A stretch of 64,000 bases of DNA from Cyclobacterium qasimii M12-11B (GCF_000427295.1 NZ_ATNM01000197.1:1-64000); one strand, 5' to 3'. Shown: positions 47,035-57,568, numbered from the stretch's first letter. The notes: a model not told the origin generated them from the sequence alone. Made by a program: numbers and translations.

Positions 47035-48467
47035 TAATAACCAGTGTTTTGTCCTAAGCTGGGATTAATATCAATTTCTCTAAGTGGGATGGGCATTATT
47101 GTTTTATAAGCCTGAACCTCGAAATTCAAATTGTTCCGCTCAAAATAAGCATTCATTTCAGTTAAAAGCTTTCCTGTTCTCACCAAATCATACCAGCGGT
47201 GACCTTCCATAAATAGCTCAACTCTGCGTTCCTGTGCCAATGCAGCTGTTAATGCTGCTTGATCCAAACCGCTCAAAACAGTCAACCCTGCTCGTTCGCG
47301 AACCATATTAAGATAAACCATCGCTTCATCCTGCTTACCATTTTGATTGAGTGCTTCTGCATACATCAGTAGTACATCAGCATACCTCAAGGCTGTAAAG
47401 TTGATTCCGCCATCTCCTTGAACACCTGTAGTGAAATCCACAAATTTCAACCCATACAATTCCTTTTCGTAACCTCCGGAAATCACCTTTACAGAATCTC
47501 CAATAGATGCGGGCCTTCTAAGGTCTCCGGCTTCATAAGCTTCGGCCATTTCAGGTGTTGGCAAAATTCTACCTGAACCTTGCATTTGGTTGGGGAAGAT
47601 ATCCATATCAAATCTCGCTGGGGTAAATGTGCTGGAAAAGCCATTCCCTACTCCCAAGTTACCTGACATGTATTTAATCTCAAAAATTGACTCTGACAAT
47701 TCATCATTCCCATTGGTAAACAAGCTTTTATAATCCGATTCAAGCGAAAAATCATTGCCTTCTACAACTCCTTTTAATGCAGTTTCAGCATTGCTATAGT
47801 CCATTTGGGTTAGGTAAACTTTCCCCAACAAGGTCATTGCGGCTGCACTTGAAGCCCTGGATTTACCCAAACCATTCACATCAGTTAGCAGGGCTGTGGC
47901 CTGATTCAAGTCCGCTTCTATCATTTGATAAACAGCTTCCTCAGGTTTTCGCGTCATGTCATAGGCCGCAATTTCACCTGGGCTTCGGAAAGCCACATCC
48001 ACAATTGGCACAGGCCCAAATGTTCTGACAAGATTAAAGTATCCTAAAGCCCTTAAAAATAAAGCCTCTCCTTTTATCTGGTCTCTGATCTGAGTGGCCA
48101 TGTCCACATCATCAATTCTAGACAATATATTGTTTGATTGGGAAACAAGGTTAAAACTTATCTGCCAGATTGAATTCAAAAAGCCATTGGAAGGCGTAAA
48201 GTTAACTTCATCCAACTCAACCTCGGAAATAGAAGGAGTGGTCCACTGGATTTCCGCATTGTCCGTTGTTAATTCTCCAACGTACACTAAATTGGCATCA
48301 TACAGGTTCTGAAGACTTGAATAACTACCAATAAGTGCTGTCTCAAAATCGTTGGCATTTTTATAGAAGGAGCCATCACTGATTTGATGTTCGGGCTGCA
48401 ATTCTAGAAAATCTGAGCAAGAGGTCCCAGCCAATAAGGTCAGGATATATATGATATATTTTTTCAT
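47034..48467 (-). CDS. SusD/RagB-family glycan-binding lipoprotein
   Basis: Outer-surface lipoprotein that binds polysaccharide and works with the SusC transporter. The 477-residue protein has a lipobox with Cys17 (LLAGTSCSDF), then FLELQPEHQISDGSFYKNANDFETALIGSYSSLQNLY, TPR-like helical repeats (EALFLRALGYFNLVRTFGPVPIVD), and the typical C-terminal ALRYADVLLMYAEALNQNGKQDEAMVYLNMVRERAGL, ALAQERRVELFMEGHRWYDLVRTGKL and IPLREIDINPSLGQNTGY. It is 17 bases after the SusC gene, as usual. Binding specificity cannot be read from sequence. Confidence 0.95.
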   Translation of the reverse strand: MKKYIIYILTLLAGTSCSDFLELQPEHQISDGSFYKNANDFETALIGSYSSLQNLYDANLVYVGELTTDNAEIQWTTPSISEVELDEVNFTPSNGFLNSIWQISFNLVSQSNNILSRIDDVDMATQIRDQIKGEALFLRALGYFNLVRTFGPVPIVDVAFRSPGEIAAYDMTRKPEEAVYQMIEADLNQATALLTDVNGLGKSRASSAAAMTLLGKVYLTQMDYSNAETALKGVVEGNDFSLESDYKSLFTNGNDELSESIFEIKYMSGNLGVGNGFSSTFTPARFDMDIFPNQMQGSGRILPTPEMAEAYEAGDLRRPASIGDSVKVISGGYEKELYGLKFVDFTTGVQGDGGINFTALRYADVLLMYAEALNQNGKQDEAMVYLNMVRERAGLTVLSGLDQAALTAALAQERRVELFMEGHRWYDLVRTGKLLTEMNAYFERNNLNFEVQAYKTIMPIPLREIDINPSLGQNTGY

Positions 48468-48484
48468 GACTCAATAATTTTAAG

Positions 48485-51400
48485 TTATAAGGTTATTTTT
48501 AGTCCCAAAGTGTAAGTCCGTGGCAGTGGATAATTTAGATAATCAATACCTGCATTGACTACATCATCACCAGTACTACTGGATTCTGGATCATAACCGG
48601 GGTAATCAGTAAAAGTGTATACATTGGCAACACTTGCATAGACATTCATGCCTGTCAACCTAAACCTGGAAACAAGTTCTTCAGGCATATTGTACCCAAG
48701 CATCACATTCCTGATCCGGATAAAGGAAGCGTCAAACAAAAAGTGTGAGGAAGTACCAAATCCCAATGCATGATTACTTCTGATTGCCCGTGGTATAATT
48801 CCATCACCAGGATCTTCTTCCGAACGCCATCTATTATCTTGTAAGGCCAAACCATTTTGAACACCATTGGATCCCATTAAAGCACCACCTGATTCAAGGT
48901 AAGTTTGGGCACCTTCGGAACCAACGATGGCTATATTTAAATTAAAATTCTTCCATTCAAAATTATTGGTTATACCCCATACAAAATCTGGCCAAGGGTC
49001 GCCTACAATTTTCCTGTCATTTTGATTGATTACACCATCTTCATTTACATCTTCGAATTTTATATCTCCGGCTTCCGTTCTTGGGTGAAACAAGGCAGCA
49101 CCTTCAAGCTCATCACTGTTCATGAAAATCCCCAGTTTATTAATCATGTAAAAACTGGAGACAGGATAACCCACCTGAGTAATTTGAAATGGGGAGTTTG
49201 AAATTCTCCCACCTTCAGTTGCCAGTTTAAGCACTTCGTTTCTATTTGCAGAAAAAGTCAGATTGCTATTCCATGTGAAATTGGTCTTTTGAATGTTCAC
49301 CGTATTCAACCCTAACTCAAACCCCTTATTCTCGACATCTCCAATGTTCTGCACTGAACTGTAAAAACCTGAAGCAGCAGGCAGCTGAACAGCCAATAGC
49401 AAGTCAGTCTTCAGATCCCTGTACACATCTGCTGTAAGATTAATCCTGTCCTGAAATAGGCTCAAGTCTATCCCAAAATTGGTTTGTTTCGAGATTTCCC
49501 AGGTCAAATCGTCATTCGCAAGACTGCTTGGTACCAACCCTGGTATCAGCCCACTTTCATTGATATACCTTCTGGCAGACAATAATCCGATATGGGTATA
49601 ATTTCCGATTTGATTGTTTCCAGAAATCCCGTAACTGGCCCTAATCTTAAGGTTACTTAGAAAATCAGCATTGCTTAAAAATTCTTCCTCAGAGATATTG
49701 TATCCCAGGGAGAATGAAGGAAAAGACCCCCACTTGAAGTTGCTTCCAAACCTGGAACTTCCATCTCGCCTAAGGGTAGCAGTGAAAAGGTACTTGCTGT
49801 CATAGGAATAGTTTACCCTTGCCATCACAGACAATAGTGACCATTCACTTAGGGTTTGCGTTCCAGCATTCACAATTCCTCCTGAAAGGTAGGTGACATA
49901 ATTTGTAGGGAAATCAGAGGCTCCTGCAGATAAACGATCACCACTGTTTTTCTGAGCAGTAAAGCCTGCCACAGCATTTAAAAAATGCTTGTTGTCAAAG
50001 GACTTGTTAAATGTCAGTGTGTTTTCATTTAGCCAATTTAGGTTGTCCATTTTTGTAGCCCCTGCGGTTGCTGGATAGTTCAACGAAGTGTACTGAGGAA
50101 CTGCTGTGGACCTCCAAAGGCGGATATTGCTTGAGGAATAATTGATCCCAGCAGATGATCTGAACATCAGGTTTTCGTTAATGTCTACTTCTATATAGTT
50201 GTTGGTGTAAACATTCATCACATTTCTCCTATCCACAGATCCTTCACTCACTGCCAACACATTGGCTAGAAACCCTAATCCATCTGTAACATCTGCCTGG
50301 TTGAAATAATAATTGCCCTCATTGTCATAAACTGGAATAGTTGGGGAAGCAGCTAACACATTGGAAAGCAATCCGCCCTGTCCATAATGAGACTCTGTGT
50401 TGGCAAACCTTCCATAGCCATAAGATCCATAAGTTGAAGTACCTATCCTTACCTTGTCGGTAATCTGAGCATCCACATTCACTCTCAAGTTAAATCTGTT
50501 ATAATCTGAATTGATGACAACTCCCTCCTGTGAAAAATAGCCTCCGGAAATGAAAAAACTTGTTTTGTCTGTGCCCCCTCTAGAAGATAACTGGACATTC
50601 CTTACTGGGGCAGTTCTAAAAATAACATCCTGCCAATCCGTATCTGTAGTAAGAGATCCAGGATCTCTAAATTCCGGTCTAACCCTACTTGAAGCATTTC
50701 TTACCTCGTTAGGATCGTCAATGGATCCACCACTAAAAACCCAGGCATTGTCTCTACCATCTGCTACAAAATTTGCATATTGACTGGCATTCATCAAGTC
50801 AAGTTTATTGGCCACTTCCTGATATCCATAAGACATGTCAAGGCTAATCTGTGCCTTTTCATAATTCCCCCGTTTAGTGGTAATGATCACAACACCATTT
50901 GATCCTCTTGAACCGTAAATAGCAGTAGCGGAGGCATCTTTAAGAATCTCTATCGAAGCAATATCTGAAGGGTTAATAGAACTTAGTGGATTGATTCGGT
51001 TCGCAGTATTGGAAGCCATGTTTGCAGAGGAAAAGGAGTCTCCGCCATAACCACGCATATTTGAATTGGAACCTCCATCTACAGGAAATCCGTCAATCAC
51101 ATACAATGGTTGATTGCCTCCAGAAATAGAACTAACCCCCCTGACAAGAATATTTACATTCCCTCCTGGTGCACCAGTAGTTTGGTTGATCTGTACACCG
51201 GCGACTTTACCTTGAAGCATCTGGTCAAAACTCCCCGTAGATGGTTGCAAAAACTCATCACTCGTAATCCTTGAAATGGAACCACTAAGGTCTTTTCTCT
51301 TTTGGGTACCATAACCTACCACTACAACCTCATTGAGTTGTTCCATATCCATCTGAAGTTGGACATCTAATGCACTTCGGTTTCCTACCTGAAGCTCCGT

Positions 51401-51663
51401 CTTGGCAAAGCCAACATAAGAAAAACCAAAACAGCATTTCCATTGCTTAACGTAATTTCGTATGCTCCGTCAATGTCTGTTACCGTCCCGTTTGACGTGC
51501 CTTTTTCAAGGACTGCTACGCCCGGAATCGTGGCGCCATCTTCTGCAGACGACACCGTTCCTTTTACCACCAGGCGATTGCCCGATTGTGCCAATAGCTT
51601 GTAATGGCCCATGCTAAAGCAGAGTACCATCACAAAAACAAAACTTTTAATAAGTGTTTTCAT
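48485..51663 (-). pseudogene. SusC-family TonB-dependent outer membrane transporter, frameshifted
   Basis: TonB-driven oligosaccharide importer. The main frame starts MDMEQLNEVVVVGYGTQKRKDLSGSISRI, which is the TonB box/plug region (residue 1 of the intact part is not the real start). The N-terminus lies in the other frame from ATG 51663: signal peptide MKTLIKSFVFVMVLCFSMGHYKLLAQ and carboxypeptidase-D-like domain (VVKGTVSSAEDGATIPGVAVLEKGTSNGT). One missing base in the five-A run 51421-51425 joins them as VFSYVGFAKTELQV. Then come the plug (LQGKVAGVQINQTTGAPGGNVNILVRGVSSISGGNQPLYVIDGFPVDGG) and the barrel ending PLPRTYTLGLKITL. The isomerase gene ends 28 bases upstream. Probably intact in reality. 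Confidence 0.9.
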
Positions 51664-51691
51664 GGTCGGTTATTTTGGGTTATTGATTAAT

Positions 51692-53185
51692 TCAGACTAC
51701 TATTACCGATTCTATATTTAGATAATTGGCAATTTTCTGGATGCTTTTGGCATGGTGCCCTATGCCCAAAGCAAAGTGATGGGTAGGTCCTTCTTTGATC
51801 CAATTGGTCAAAAAGGTGCGTACATCGGGTTTGAAAAAACCTCTTGTATTTGTATTTCCTGTAGGCGGTATTGGCCCTTCTACAGATTCTCCCTCTGCGA
51901 TGACAAACTTGAATTTGCCTTCATAATTGGAGCTAATGCTCAACATGGTAATCGGCCCCTCCTTAATTTTGAATTCCACGCCAGCTCCAAACCCGGGTTT
52001 TCCATGGTACTTTTTTAAACTTCTAAGAACAGGTTTTCCCTGAGCGATGGAGAGATTGTGCGGACCATCATGGCCTACTAAAACAAAATTTTCTTTAAAA
52101 TCTATTGGGTGAAATTCCGCGAAACTCCCACCAATACCGAATCGGTCCATGATAAACATGGCCATACAACATTTCAAGTCAGACTCGCCACACATGGGAA
52201 ATCCAGAGCTTGTTAACAGTGAATTCCCAACAATAAGATTGGACATTACCATTTGGGTCTCACTATGGTCTTCCCCATTATAATAATAGGCCAGCCCATC
52301 AAGATTTTTATCCGTTACAAATTTCTTTAAGGCCACAGAAACGCCGGCGGCCACCTTTAAGTCTTCCTTCTTCAACTTCTCAGAGATAGGATCAGAAACG
52401 GGATCAGGGGTAATGAAGAAAGATAAAATACGCTTCTCTTCTTCAGTTACCTCAGCATCAGAAACCTTATCGGAGTAATTGCCTACAATTTCATTGGCTT
52501 CACATTGTACTATATGCACCCCAAAATGGGCAGTAAGCATGGTTGAATCAGTATGCATGTCGAGCATAGCTTCTATAGGATGACCTATATGTCCGATTCT
52601 TGCTGTTTTTAAGCCATGCAATACGTTGGCCATCCGACAATACTCGCCAATCATTCGTTCAGATTCAGGATCATCATGGAGGGTACCGATAATAACATCA
52701 GGCACTTTTTTCCCCATCCTTACAGCAACACCAGCAAATTCAGGTAATGAGCATACATCATCATTGTAGAGCTGCATATAAGTAGAAGCTTTACTGTAAT
52801 CCATTGCTTTGTCTGGCTGCAAGGCTACCAGCACTATAGGCACATTGATATTTTTAATGATTGTTCCAAAAGTGCTTGAGGTAGCATAAGTGAGCATGTC
52901 ACAAAATATCAAATCGAGATTCTCCGCTTGTAACTTTGGCACCAGGTCATAGGCAGACTGTGCATCATCCACCAAACCAAAATCAATTACTTGTGCATTG
53001 TTCTTTTCAATTTTCTCTATAAGCACTTTTTGCTTAGCCAATAAGGCATCCAATAGCCCATCAAATTGTGCCCAATATTTGAAATAGCCTACGCCAAAAA
53101 CTCCAATTCTAGGCAAAGAGGACTCCCTTCTTTCAATTTTATATTTCCCCTCTACTGGGTTGCCACTTCCATTACTTTCCTTCAT
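51692..53185 (-). CDS. L-fucose/L-arabinose isomerase-family protein
   Basis: Cytoplasmic aldose-ketose isomerase family (COG2407-like), expected to open catabolism of a sugar released by the locus. The 497-residue protein has RIGVFGVGYFKYWAQFDGLLDALLAKQ at the N-terminus and family motifs NLDLIFCDMLTYATSSTFGTIIKNINVPIVLVALQP and HIGHPIEAMLDMHTD. Metal-site-like segments are FAEFHPIDFKENFVLVGHDGPHNLSIAQGKP and THHFALGIGHHAKSIQKIA. Fucose is the attractive guess because of the GH29 gene, but arabinose or rhamnose is possible. It lies 28 bases before SusC and 85 after the MFS gene, and a candidate operator sits 30 bases upstream of its start. Confidence 0.75.
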   Translation of the reverse strand: MKESNGSGNPVEGKYKIERRESSLPRIGVFGVGYFKYWAQFDGLLDALLAKQKVLIEKIEKNNAQVIDFGLVDDAQSAYDLVPKLQAENLDLIFCDMLTYATSSTFGTIIKNINVPIVLVALQPDKAMDYSKASTYMQLYNDDVCSLPEFAGVAVRMGKKVPDVIIGTLHDDPESERMIGEYCRMANVLHGLKTARIGHIGHPIEAMLDMHTDSTMLTAHFGVHIVQCEANEIVGNYSDKVSDAEVTEEEKRILSFFITPDPVSDPISEKLKKEDLKVAAGVSVALKKFVTDKNLDGLAYYYNGEDHSETQMVMSNLIVGNSLLTSSGFPMCGESDLKCCMAMFIMDRFGIGGSFAEFHPIDFKENFVLVGHDGPHNLSIAQGKPVLRSLKKYHGKPGFGAGVEFKIKEGPITMLSISSNYEGKFKFVIAEGESVEGPIPPTGNTNTRGFFKPDVRTFLTNWIKEGPTHHFALGIGHHAKSIQKIANYLNIESVIVV

Positions 53186-53214
53186 TTTTTTAAGTTTAAG
53201 ATTAATATTTTCTC

Positions 53215-53231
53215 TTAACGCACTATGTTAA
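53215..53231 (-). promoter_or_regulatory. Candidate GntR operator before the isomerase gene
   Basis: TTAACGCACTATGTTAA, a palindrome TTAAC-N7-GTTAA, 30 bases before the isomerase start codon. The same sequence with two changes recurs before the transporter gene. Not found elsewhere in the locus by eye. Confidence 0.6.
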
Positions 53232-53270
53232 ATTTGACAAAATGGTACAAGATCAATTGCCAATTGAATA

Positions 53271-54500
53271 TTATTTACTGAATTCGATTGTTTTAATTTT
53301 TGGTATAAATACCATCAGAATGACAAATGCCAAAGGATACATGATACCGGAGACCAACCAAAGTGGACCATAAGAATAGTTTTGGGCAATCCACCCAATA
53401 AAAGGGTTAATGATCATCCCAGAAATAGCGCCTGCTGTTCCAGATAATCCTACCACTGATGAAGTAGCATATTTACCAAACACATCGGCTATAGCTGTAA
53501 TGTAATTTGTGATCCAAAAACCATGGGCAAGCATCATCAAAGACATTAAAAGAATGGCTACTTCAACAGTGGAAACCGTAGAAATAAAAGGTGCCACAAG
53601 GGTTAGTGCTGCAGCAAAGCCCATCACCCATTTTCTAGCAGCATTGATGCTGAAATTCTTTGCTACCAGTTTATCTGAACACCAACCCCCTAAAATATTG
53701 GAAAGGCCTAATGCCAAGAAGGGTATCCAAAACAATTCCCCTATTCGCTCGAAGGATAAATCCCGCTCCTGATTTAGGTATTTAGGCACCCAAAACATCA
53801 AAAAGTAAAATACCGGATCCAAAAGAAACCTGATTAAAATAAATACCTGCACTGTCTTATTTTTTAGGAGTCGTTTTATAGAAATTTGTACCACAGGCTC
53901 ATCAGTCGTGGCCATTACTTTGGTCTCTCTGGCATGTAGGCTATTTTTCCAGGATTGGCTAAACCAAACAATAACCCAAACAATACCAATTACTCCCGGA
54001 ATGACAAAACTCCAGCGCCAGCCATATTCGCCAGCAATCAAAATGGTTAAAGGTGGTGCCGCTACGGCCCCAATTGCGGCGCCTCCAATCGCTATTCCAT
54101 TTGCAAGTGCTCTCTGTTTTTCATCAAACCATTCATACACAGTCTTGGCTGCTCCGGGAAAACATGCGCCTTCACCCACGCCAAGTAAAAAACGGAATCC
54201 CAACAATTGGGAGAAACTGTTCATAACTCCGTGTAAAACACTGGCAAATGACCAAATCCCAACTGAAAATCCAAGTCCCTTTTTTCCACCGAATTTATCA
54301 ATTAAGCGACCGCCTATGGTAAACATCAATGCATAACTAACCAGAAAACCGGTATTCACCCAGCCATACTGTACATCCGAAATAGAAAGTTCTTCTTGAA
54401 TTTTGATTATGGTCATGGATAAGACCTGCCTGTCTAAAAAATTTAGGCCTGTAGCAATGAATACCATTGCTAGAATATACCATTTGATTTTTGGGTTCAT
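53271..54500 (-). CDS. MFS sugar/acid transporter (anion:cation symporter type)
   Basis: Inner membrane transporter with about 12 segments, 409 residues. NFLDRQVLSMTIIKIQEELSISDVQYGWVNTGFLVSYALMFTIGGRLIDKFGGKKGLG and RFLLGVGEGACFPGAAKTVYEWFDEKQRALANGIAIGGAAIGAVAAPPL are the signature of the ExuT/hexuronate-phthalate branch of the major facilitator superfamily. It probably imports a monosaccharide or sugar acid freed by the surface enzymes; the acid-transporting branch hints at uronic or aldonic acids. First gene of the minus-strand locus, with one candidate operator 6 bases upstream of the start and another 148 bases upstream. Confidence 0.85.
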   Translation of the reverse strand: MNPKIKWYILAMVFIATGLNFLDRQVLSMTIIKIQEELSISDVQYGWVNTGFLVSYALMFTIGGRLIDKFGGKKGLGFSVGIWSFASVLHGVMNSFSQLLGFRFLLGVGEGACFPGAAKTVYEWFDEKQRALANGIAIGGAAIGAVAAPPLTILIAGEYGWRWSFVIPGVIGIVWVIVWFSQSWKNSLHARETKVMATTDEPVVQISIKRLLKNKTVQVFILIRFLLDPVFYFLMFWVPKYLNQERDLSFERIGELFWIPFLALGLSNILGGWCSDKLVAKNFSINAARKWVMGFAAALTLVAPFISTVSTVEVAILLMSLMMLAHGFWITNYITAIADVFGKYATSSVVGLSGTAGAISGMIINPFIGWIAQNYSYGPLWLVSGIMYPLAFVILMVFIPKIKTIEFSK

Positions 54501-54505
54501 TGCAC

Positions 54506-54522
54506 TTAACGCTCTAAGTTAA
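54506..54522 (-). promoter_or_regulatory. Candidate GntR operator before the MFS gene
   Basis: TTAACGCTCTAAGTTAA, same TTAAC-N7-GTTAA palindrome as at 53215, only five bases before the start codon of the transporter, so a bound protein would block either transcription or translation start. Confidence 0.62.
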
Positions 54523-54647
54523 TAAAACAATGATATAACCTTAAAAATTAAAATGCAAGTTATTATAAATTTTTTACCCAAAAACTCACCCATCACCAGC
54601 CATTACAGAAGATAAAAGTTAAATTAAAAGAAATATCAAAATTTATC

Positions 54648-54664
54648 TTAACGCTCTAAGCAAA
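54648..54664 (-). promoter_or_regulatory. Second candidate operator in the GntR-MFS gap
   Basis: TTAACGCTCTAAGCAAA: the first 13 bases are identical to the proximal site and the last arm is degenerate. The two sites are 142 bases apart center to center, which is compatible with looping. It lies 109 bases after the end of the GntR gene. Otherwise the gap 54523-54772 is AT-rich and shows nothing else. Confidence 0.5.
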
Positions 54665-54772
54665 CACTTTTGGGAAAAAATAGGGAGACAAAGAGTTTTT
54701 CTGCAAGAATAAATACCAAAGGATAAAAAAAATGAAAGACGATCACCTTTGACAAGTGTCTAGTATTGGGCT

Positions 54773-55543
54773 TCAATTCCCATTGTACTCAGGATGGGCA
54801 ATAATAGCAAATTTGTACTTATCCCCTCTATAGAGAGATTTCTCTAATTCAAGCACCGCATCTTTCCTACTCAGTACTACGCTGTCCAGTACAAATACGG
54901 GCAAAGCACTTTTAAATTCAAAATTATTTGTTGGGTCATCCGGTGGAAGAATAATTGCGCTTAAATTTTGTTTGATATCGGAGATCTTCAGCTGGTATTT
55001 TTCTTCATACACCTTGAAATAGGATAGGTCTGTGGAAAGCATATTGATCTTGGGACAAAGCTTTAAGGAGATGTATTTGGTCTCATCTTTTAACAGCATA
55101 TCGTTTGCATACCTTAGCTGGTGCACTTTTAATACCGGGCCTTCTATAATGTAATTTTTACCACTAATTTCTGCAGACACGCCATGCTCAAGCACTATTT
55201 TTTCCAGCACTATGGTTTTGGGTTTAAAACCTTCAACCTTCAAACCTTCATCAAAACCTCTTCTTGTGGCATCTATAGAACCTAAGGTCCTTACCAAGTG
55301 ATGGTCTTCTGTTTTATTAAGCACAAAGGTGCCTTTGCCTTTTATCCTCTGGGCATAGCCACGTGACTCGATCTCTTGCAGGCTCTTTCTAGCTGTTGTA
55401 TTACTAACTTGAAAGTTATGAATCAATTCATTTTCAGAGGGCACCTTTTCTCCAGGCAATAATTCTCCTGATATTATTTTACCAATGATTTGCTCACTTA
55501 TGGCAATGAATTTGGGCGTTTTGCTCTGGTTCCGATTTTTCAT
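54773..55543 (-). CDS. GntR-family regulator (HutC/UTRA type)
   Basis: Transcription factor that most likely controls the neighbouring polysaccharide locus and responds to a sugar or its derivative. The 256-residue protein has the winged helix-turn-helix at residues about 12-75 (IISGELLPGEKVPSENELIHNFQVSNTTARKSLQEIESRGYAQRIKGKGTFV) and a C-terminal UTRA ligand domain (about 100-250, with LKDETKYISLKLCPKINMLSTDLS and FVLDSVVLSRKDAVLELEKSLYRGDKYKF). It is 272 bases upstream of the MFS gene on the same strand. HTCS or SusR regulators, common for such loci, are absent here. Confidence 0.85.
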   Translation of the reverse strand: MKNRNQSKTPKFIAISEQIIGKIISGELLPGEKVPSENELIHNFQVSNTTARKSLQEIESRGYAQRIKGKGTFVLNKTEDHHLVRTLGSIDATRRGFDEGLKVEGFKPKTIVLEKIVLEHGVSAEISGKNYIIEGPVLKVHQLRYANDMLLKDETKYISLKLCPKINMLSTDLSYFKVYEEKYQLKISDIKQNLSAIILPPDDPTNNFEFKSALPVFVLDSVVLSRKDAVLELEKSLYRGDKYKFAIIAHPEYNGN

Positions 55544-55767
55544 AAAAGAATAAAATTCTCGTCGATTTATGCGTCGACCACTTAATTAAGGAGTTAAAAC
55601 CAATGGGGATTCATTTAAATAAAATGATTTTAGCCCTTAAAAGTAAGGGAAAAAGCACCAAAACCCAGTCCATCTCCTCTGGAATATAAAAATAGAACAG
55701 TTAATAGACAATAATATCACTTTCTTGTTAAGGCAAGATTACTGCGAAACCCATTGCTATATCTGAA

Positions 55768-57534
55768 TTAAAATAGGTACTGTACCCCAGCGTAAAATCC
55801 TGCATGCAAGGTATACTTACCATTACTTGTGGTTCTATCTGCTAGCACATATCCGGAACTAGGGTAAGTCCAGTTTTTATCAAAAACGGTAAATCCTAAA
55901 GATGGGCCTGCAACAAGATTAAAATGATTACCTAACTTATACCCAGGGATTAATCTAAAAAAACTTGTATTGTTTGACAAGTTGGAAAAGTCAGTTGTTT
56001 GCCTGTTTACAAATTCAAAATCCATCGATATTTTCTCCTTATTAAAAACATGTAACCCTAGCCCAAAATCAAATCCATACATTGTTTTTCCATACTGTTC
56101 CATCATTCCTGTTCCAATTAAGCCAAATAACTTTCTTCCCCCAGATCGAAAAGTAATTTGCCCTAACCCAGTCTCATCAATACCCACCGACAAACTTTTT
56201 TGCCCATCTTCTATGAGATTTATCAGCCCAATAGGGTAATCACTGGACTTGGCAATATTAATTAGTCCTGAAAATTGAGCACCTGTAACATTCTCTGCCT
56301 TGTTTACCAGACCGGCGATCTGAAAACTCACTTCCCCTAGTGAATAATTATTCAATCCTGCTATTTGAAATGCTCCAGTACTGGTATTTGCATGGTTAGA
56401 CAAACCTGCTATTTGTAAAACATTGGCCTGTGCCGTTTTATTAAGCAGACCTCCAATTTGAATATCTGCCGAGCCATCTGTGTAATTGTAAATCCCTGCA
56501 ACATGTCCACCGTTTACATCACCCTTCACATGATTGTATATGCCCCCGACTTGAAAACCACTCACATTACCATACACAAAATTATGTATTCCGGAAGCTT
56601 GAAAACCATCCACATCCCCACCTGTAATATTAAGAATCCCGGCGACCTGAAAGGCCTTAACATCTTTCTGATTAATATTAAAAATACCAGCAACTTCCAA
56701 TCCTTCTACCCCGGCCGTGTAGCCTCCTAGAATATTCAAAGAGAAATTATTAATCATTTGACTGTTAAAAATACCCTGAGAACTCAAGCCTGGAGTAAGA
56801 GATACTTGCATCGGGCTTTCCACAAAAAAACCTCCAAAATTAAGCCGCTGTACACGTTGCCTAAACCCAATTAAAAGACGTCCCAAAGCACTGTTTTCAA
56901 TTGCTTCAGCTACCCCGTTTTCTGGATAAAACCTTAATTTATTCGGTTTCTCCCTCAGCCCTACATCAACCGTTGGCAGGATAACAAAGGAAGTGTCCCG
57001 ATAAGCTTCCTTACTTATGGCCAGCCAAATAAGATCACTAGATTGCTTCTTGAATTTCAATTCAAAATCTCCGTTTTCATCCGACAAGGAAGAAACCAAA
57101 GTGTTCTTTTCGTAAATGCTGGCAAAGGGAACTGGTTCGCCATTGTGAAAATCCTTTACTTTTCCTTTAAGAATTGAGGACCTATTTCCCTTGTCAAAAT
57201 CAATGTCCAGTTTCCCCGGCGCATATTTAATGATTACATATTTGTCATGCTCCTTGAATTCATAGTCTTCTCCTAATAAGACCCGAAGAAAACCCGCTAC
57301 TTGCCCTTCATAGGAAGGAACCGTAACCGGTTTGTTCAGATTGATCAGGCTGCTCTGGTAGGAAAAATAAAAGCCTTGTTCCTTCGATAGCTCGTCCATA
57401 ATATCCCCTAGTGCGATTTGATTAGACGCCACATAATTCATTTCGTGCAAAAGAAAGTCCTGTGCACTAACAATTTTAGGAGAAGTCAGGCAAATGATAA
57501 ACAACAGAAAAAAACCACGGAATTTAAAAATCAT
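55768..57534 (-). CDS. STN-domain surface repeat protein
   Basis: 588-residue exported protein. Signal peptide MIFKFRGFFLLFIICLTSPKIVSAQ; STN (secretin/TonB short N-terminal) domain about 30-105 (FYFSYQSSLINLNKPVTVPSYEGQVAGFLRVLLGEDYEF). A carboxypeptidase-D-like regulatory domain follows at about 120-200. Ten repeats of about 18 residues, consensus GxQxAGIxN (GLEVAGIFN, AFQVAGILN, GFQASGIHN, GFQVGGIYN, DIQIGGLLN and so on), make up the middle. A C-terminal 150-residue region has alternating strands, perhaps a small beta-barrel. Its repeats and the SSDYPIGLINLIEDGQ segment match the separate repeat protein at 59475-60623. An STN domain normally signals through FecR, whose gene is 35 bases upstream. 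It might sit in the outer membrane as a signal transducer. Confidence 0.72.
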   Translation of the reverse strand: MIFKFRGFFLLFIICLTSPKIVSAQDFLLHEMNYVASNQIALGDIMDELSKEQGFYFSYQSSLINLNKPVTVPSYEGQVAGFLRVLLGEDYEFKEHDKYVIIKYAPGKLDIDFDKGNRSSILKGKVKDFHNGEPVPFASIYEKNTLVSSLSDENGDFELKFKKQSSDLIWLAISKEAYRDTSFVILPTVDVGLREKPNKLRFYPENGVAEAIENSALGRLLIGFRQRVQRLNFGGFFVESPMQVSLTPGLSSQGIFNSQMINNFSLNILGGYTAGVEGLEVAGIFNINQKDVKAFQVAGILNITGGDVDGFQASGIHNFVYGNVSGFQVGGIYNHVKGDVNGGHVAGIYNYTDGSADIQIGGLLNKTAQANVLQIAGLSNHANTSTGAFQIAGLNNYSLGEVSFQIAGLVNKAENVTGAQFSGLINIAKSSDYPIGLINLIEDGQKSLSVGIDETGLGQITFRSGGRKLFGLIGTGMMEQYGKTMYGFDFGLGLHVFNKEKISMDFEFVNRQTTDFSNLSNNTSFFRLIPGYKLGNHFNLVAGPSLGFTVFDKNWTYPSSGYVLADRTTSNGKYTLHAGFYAGVQYLF

Positions 57535-57568
57535 AACGATAAGAAACAGACCCTTCGAAGGTAAAGAA

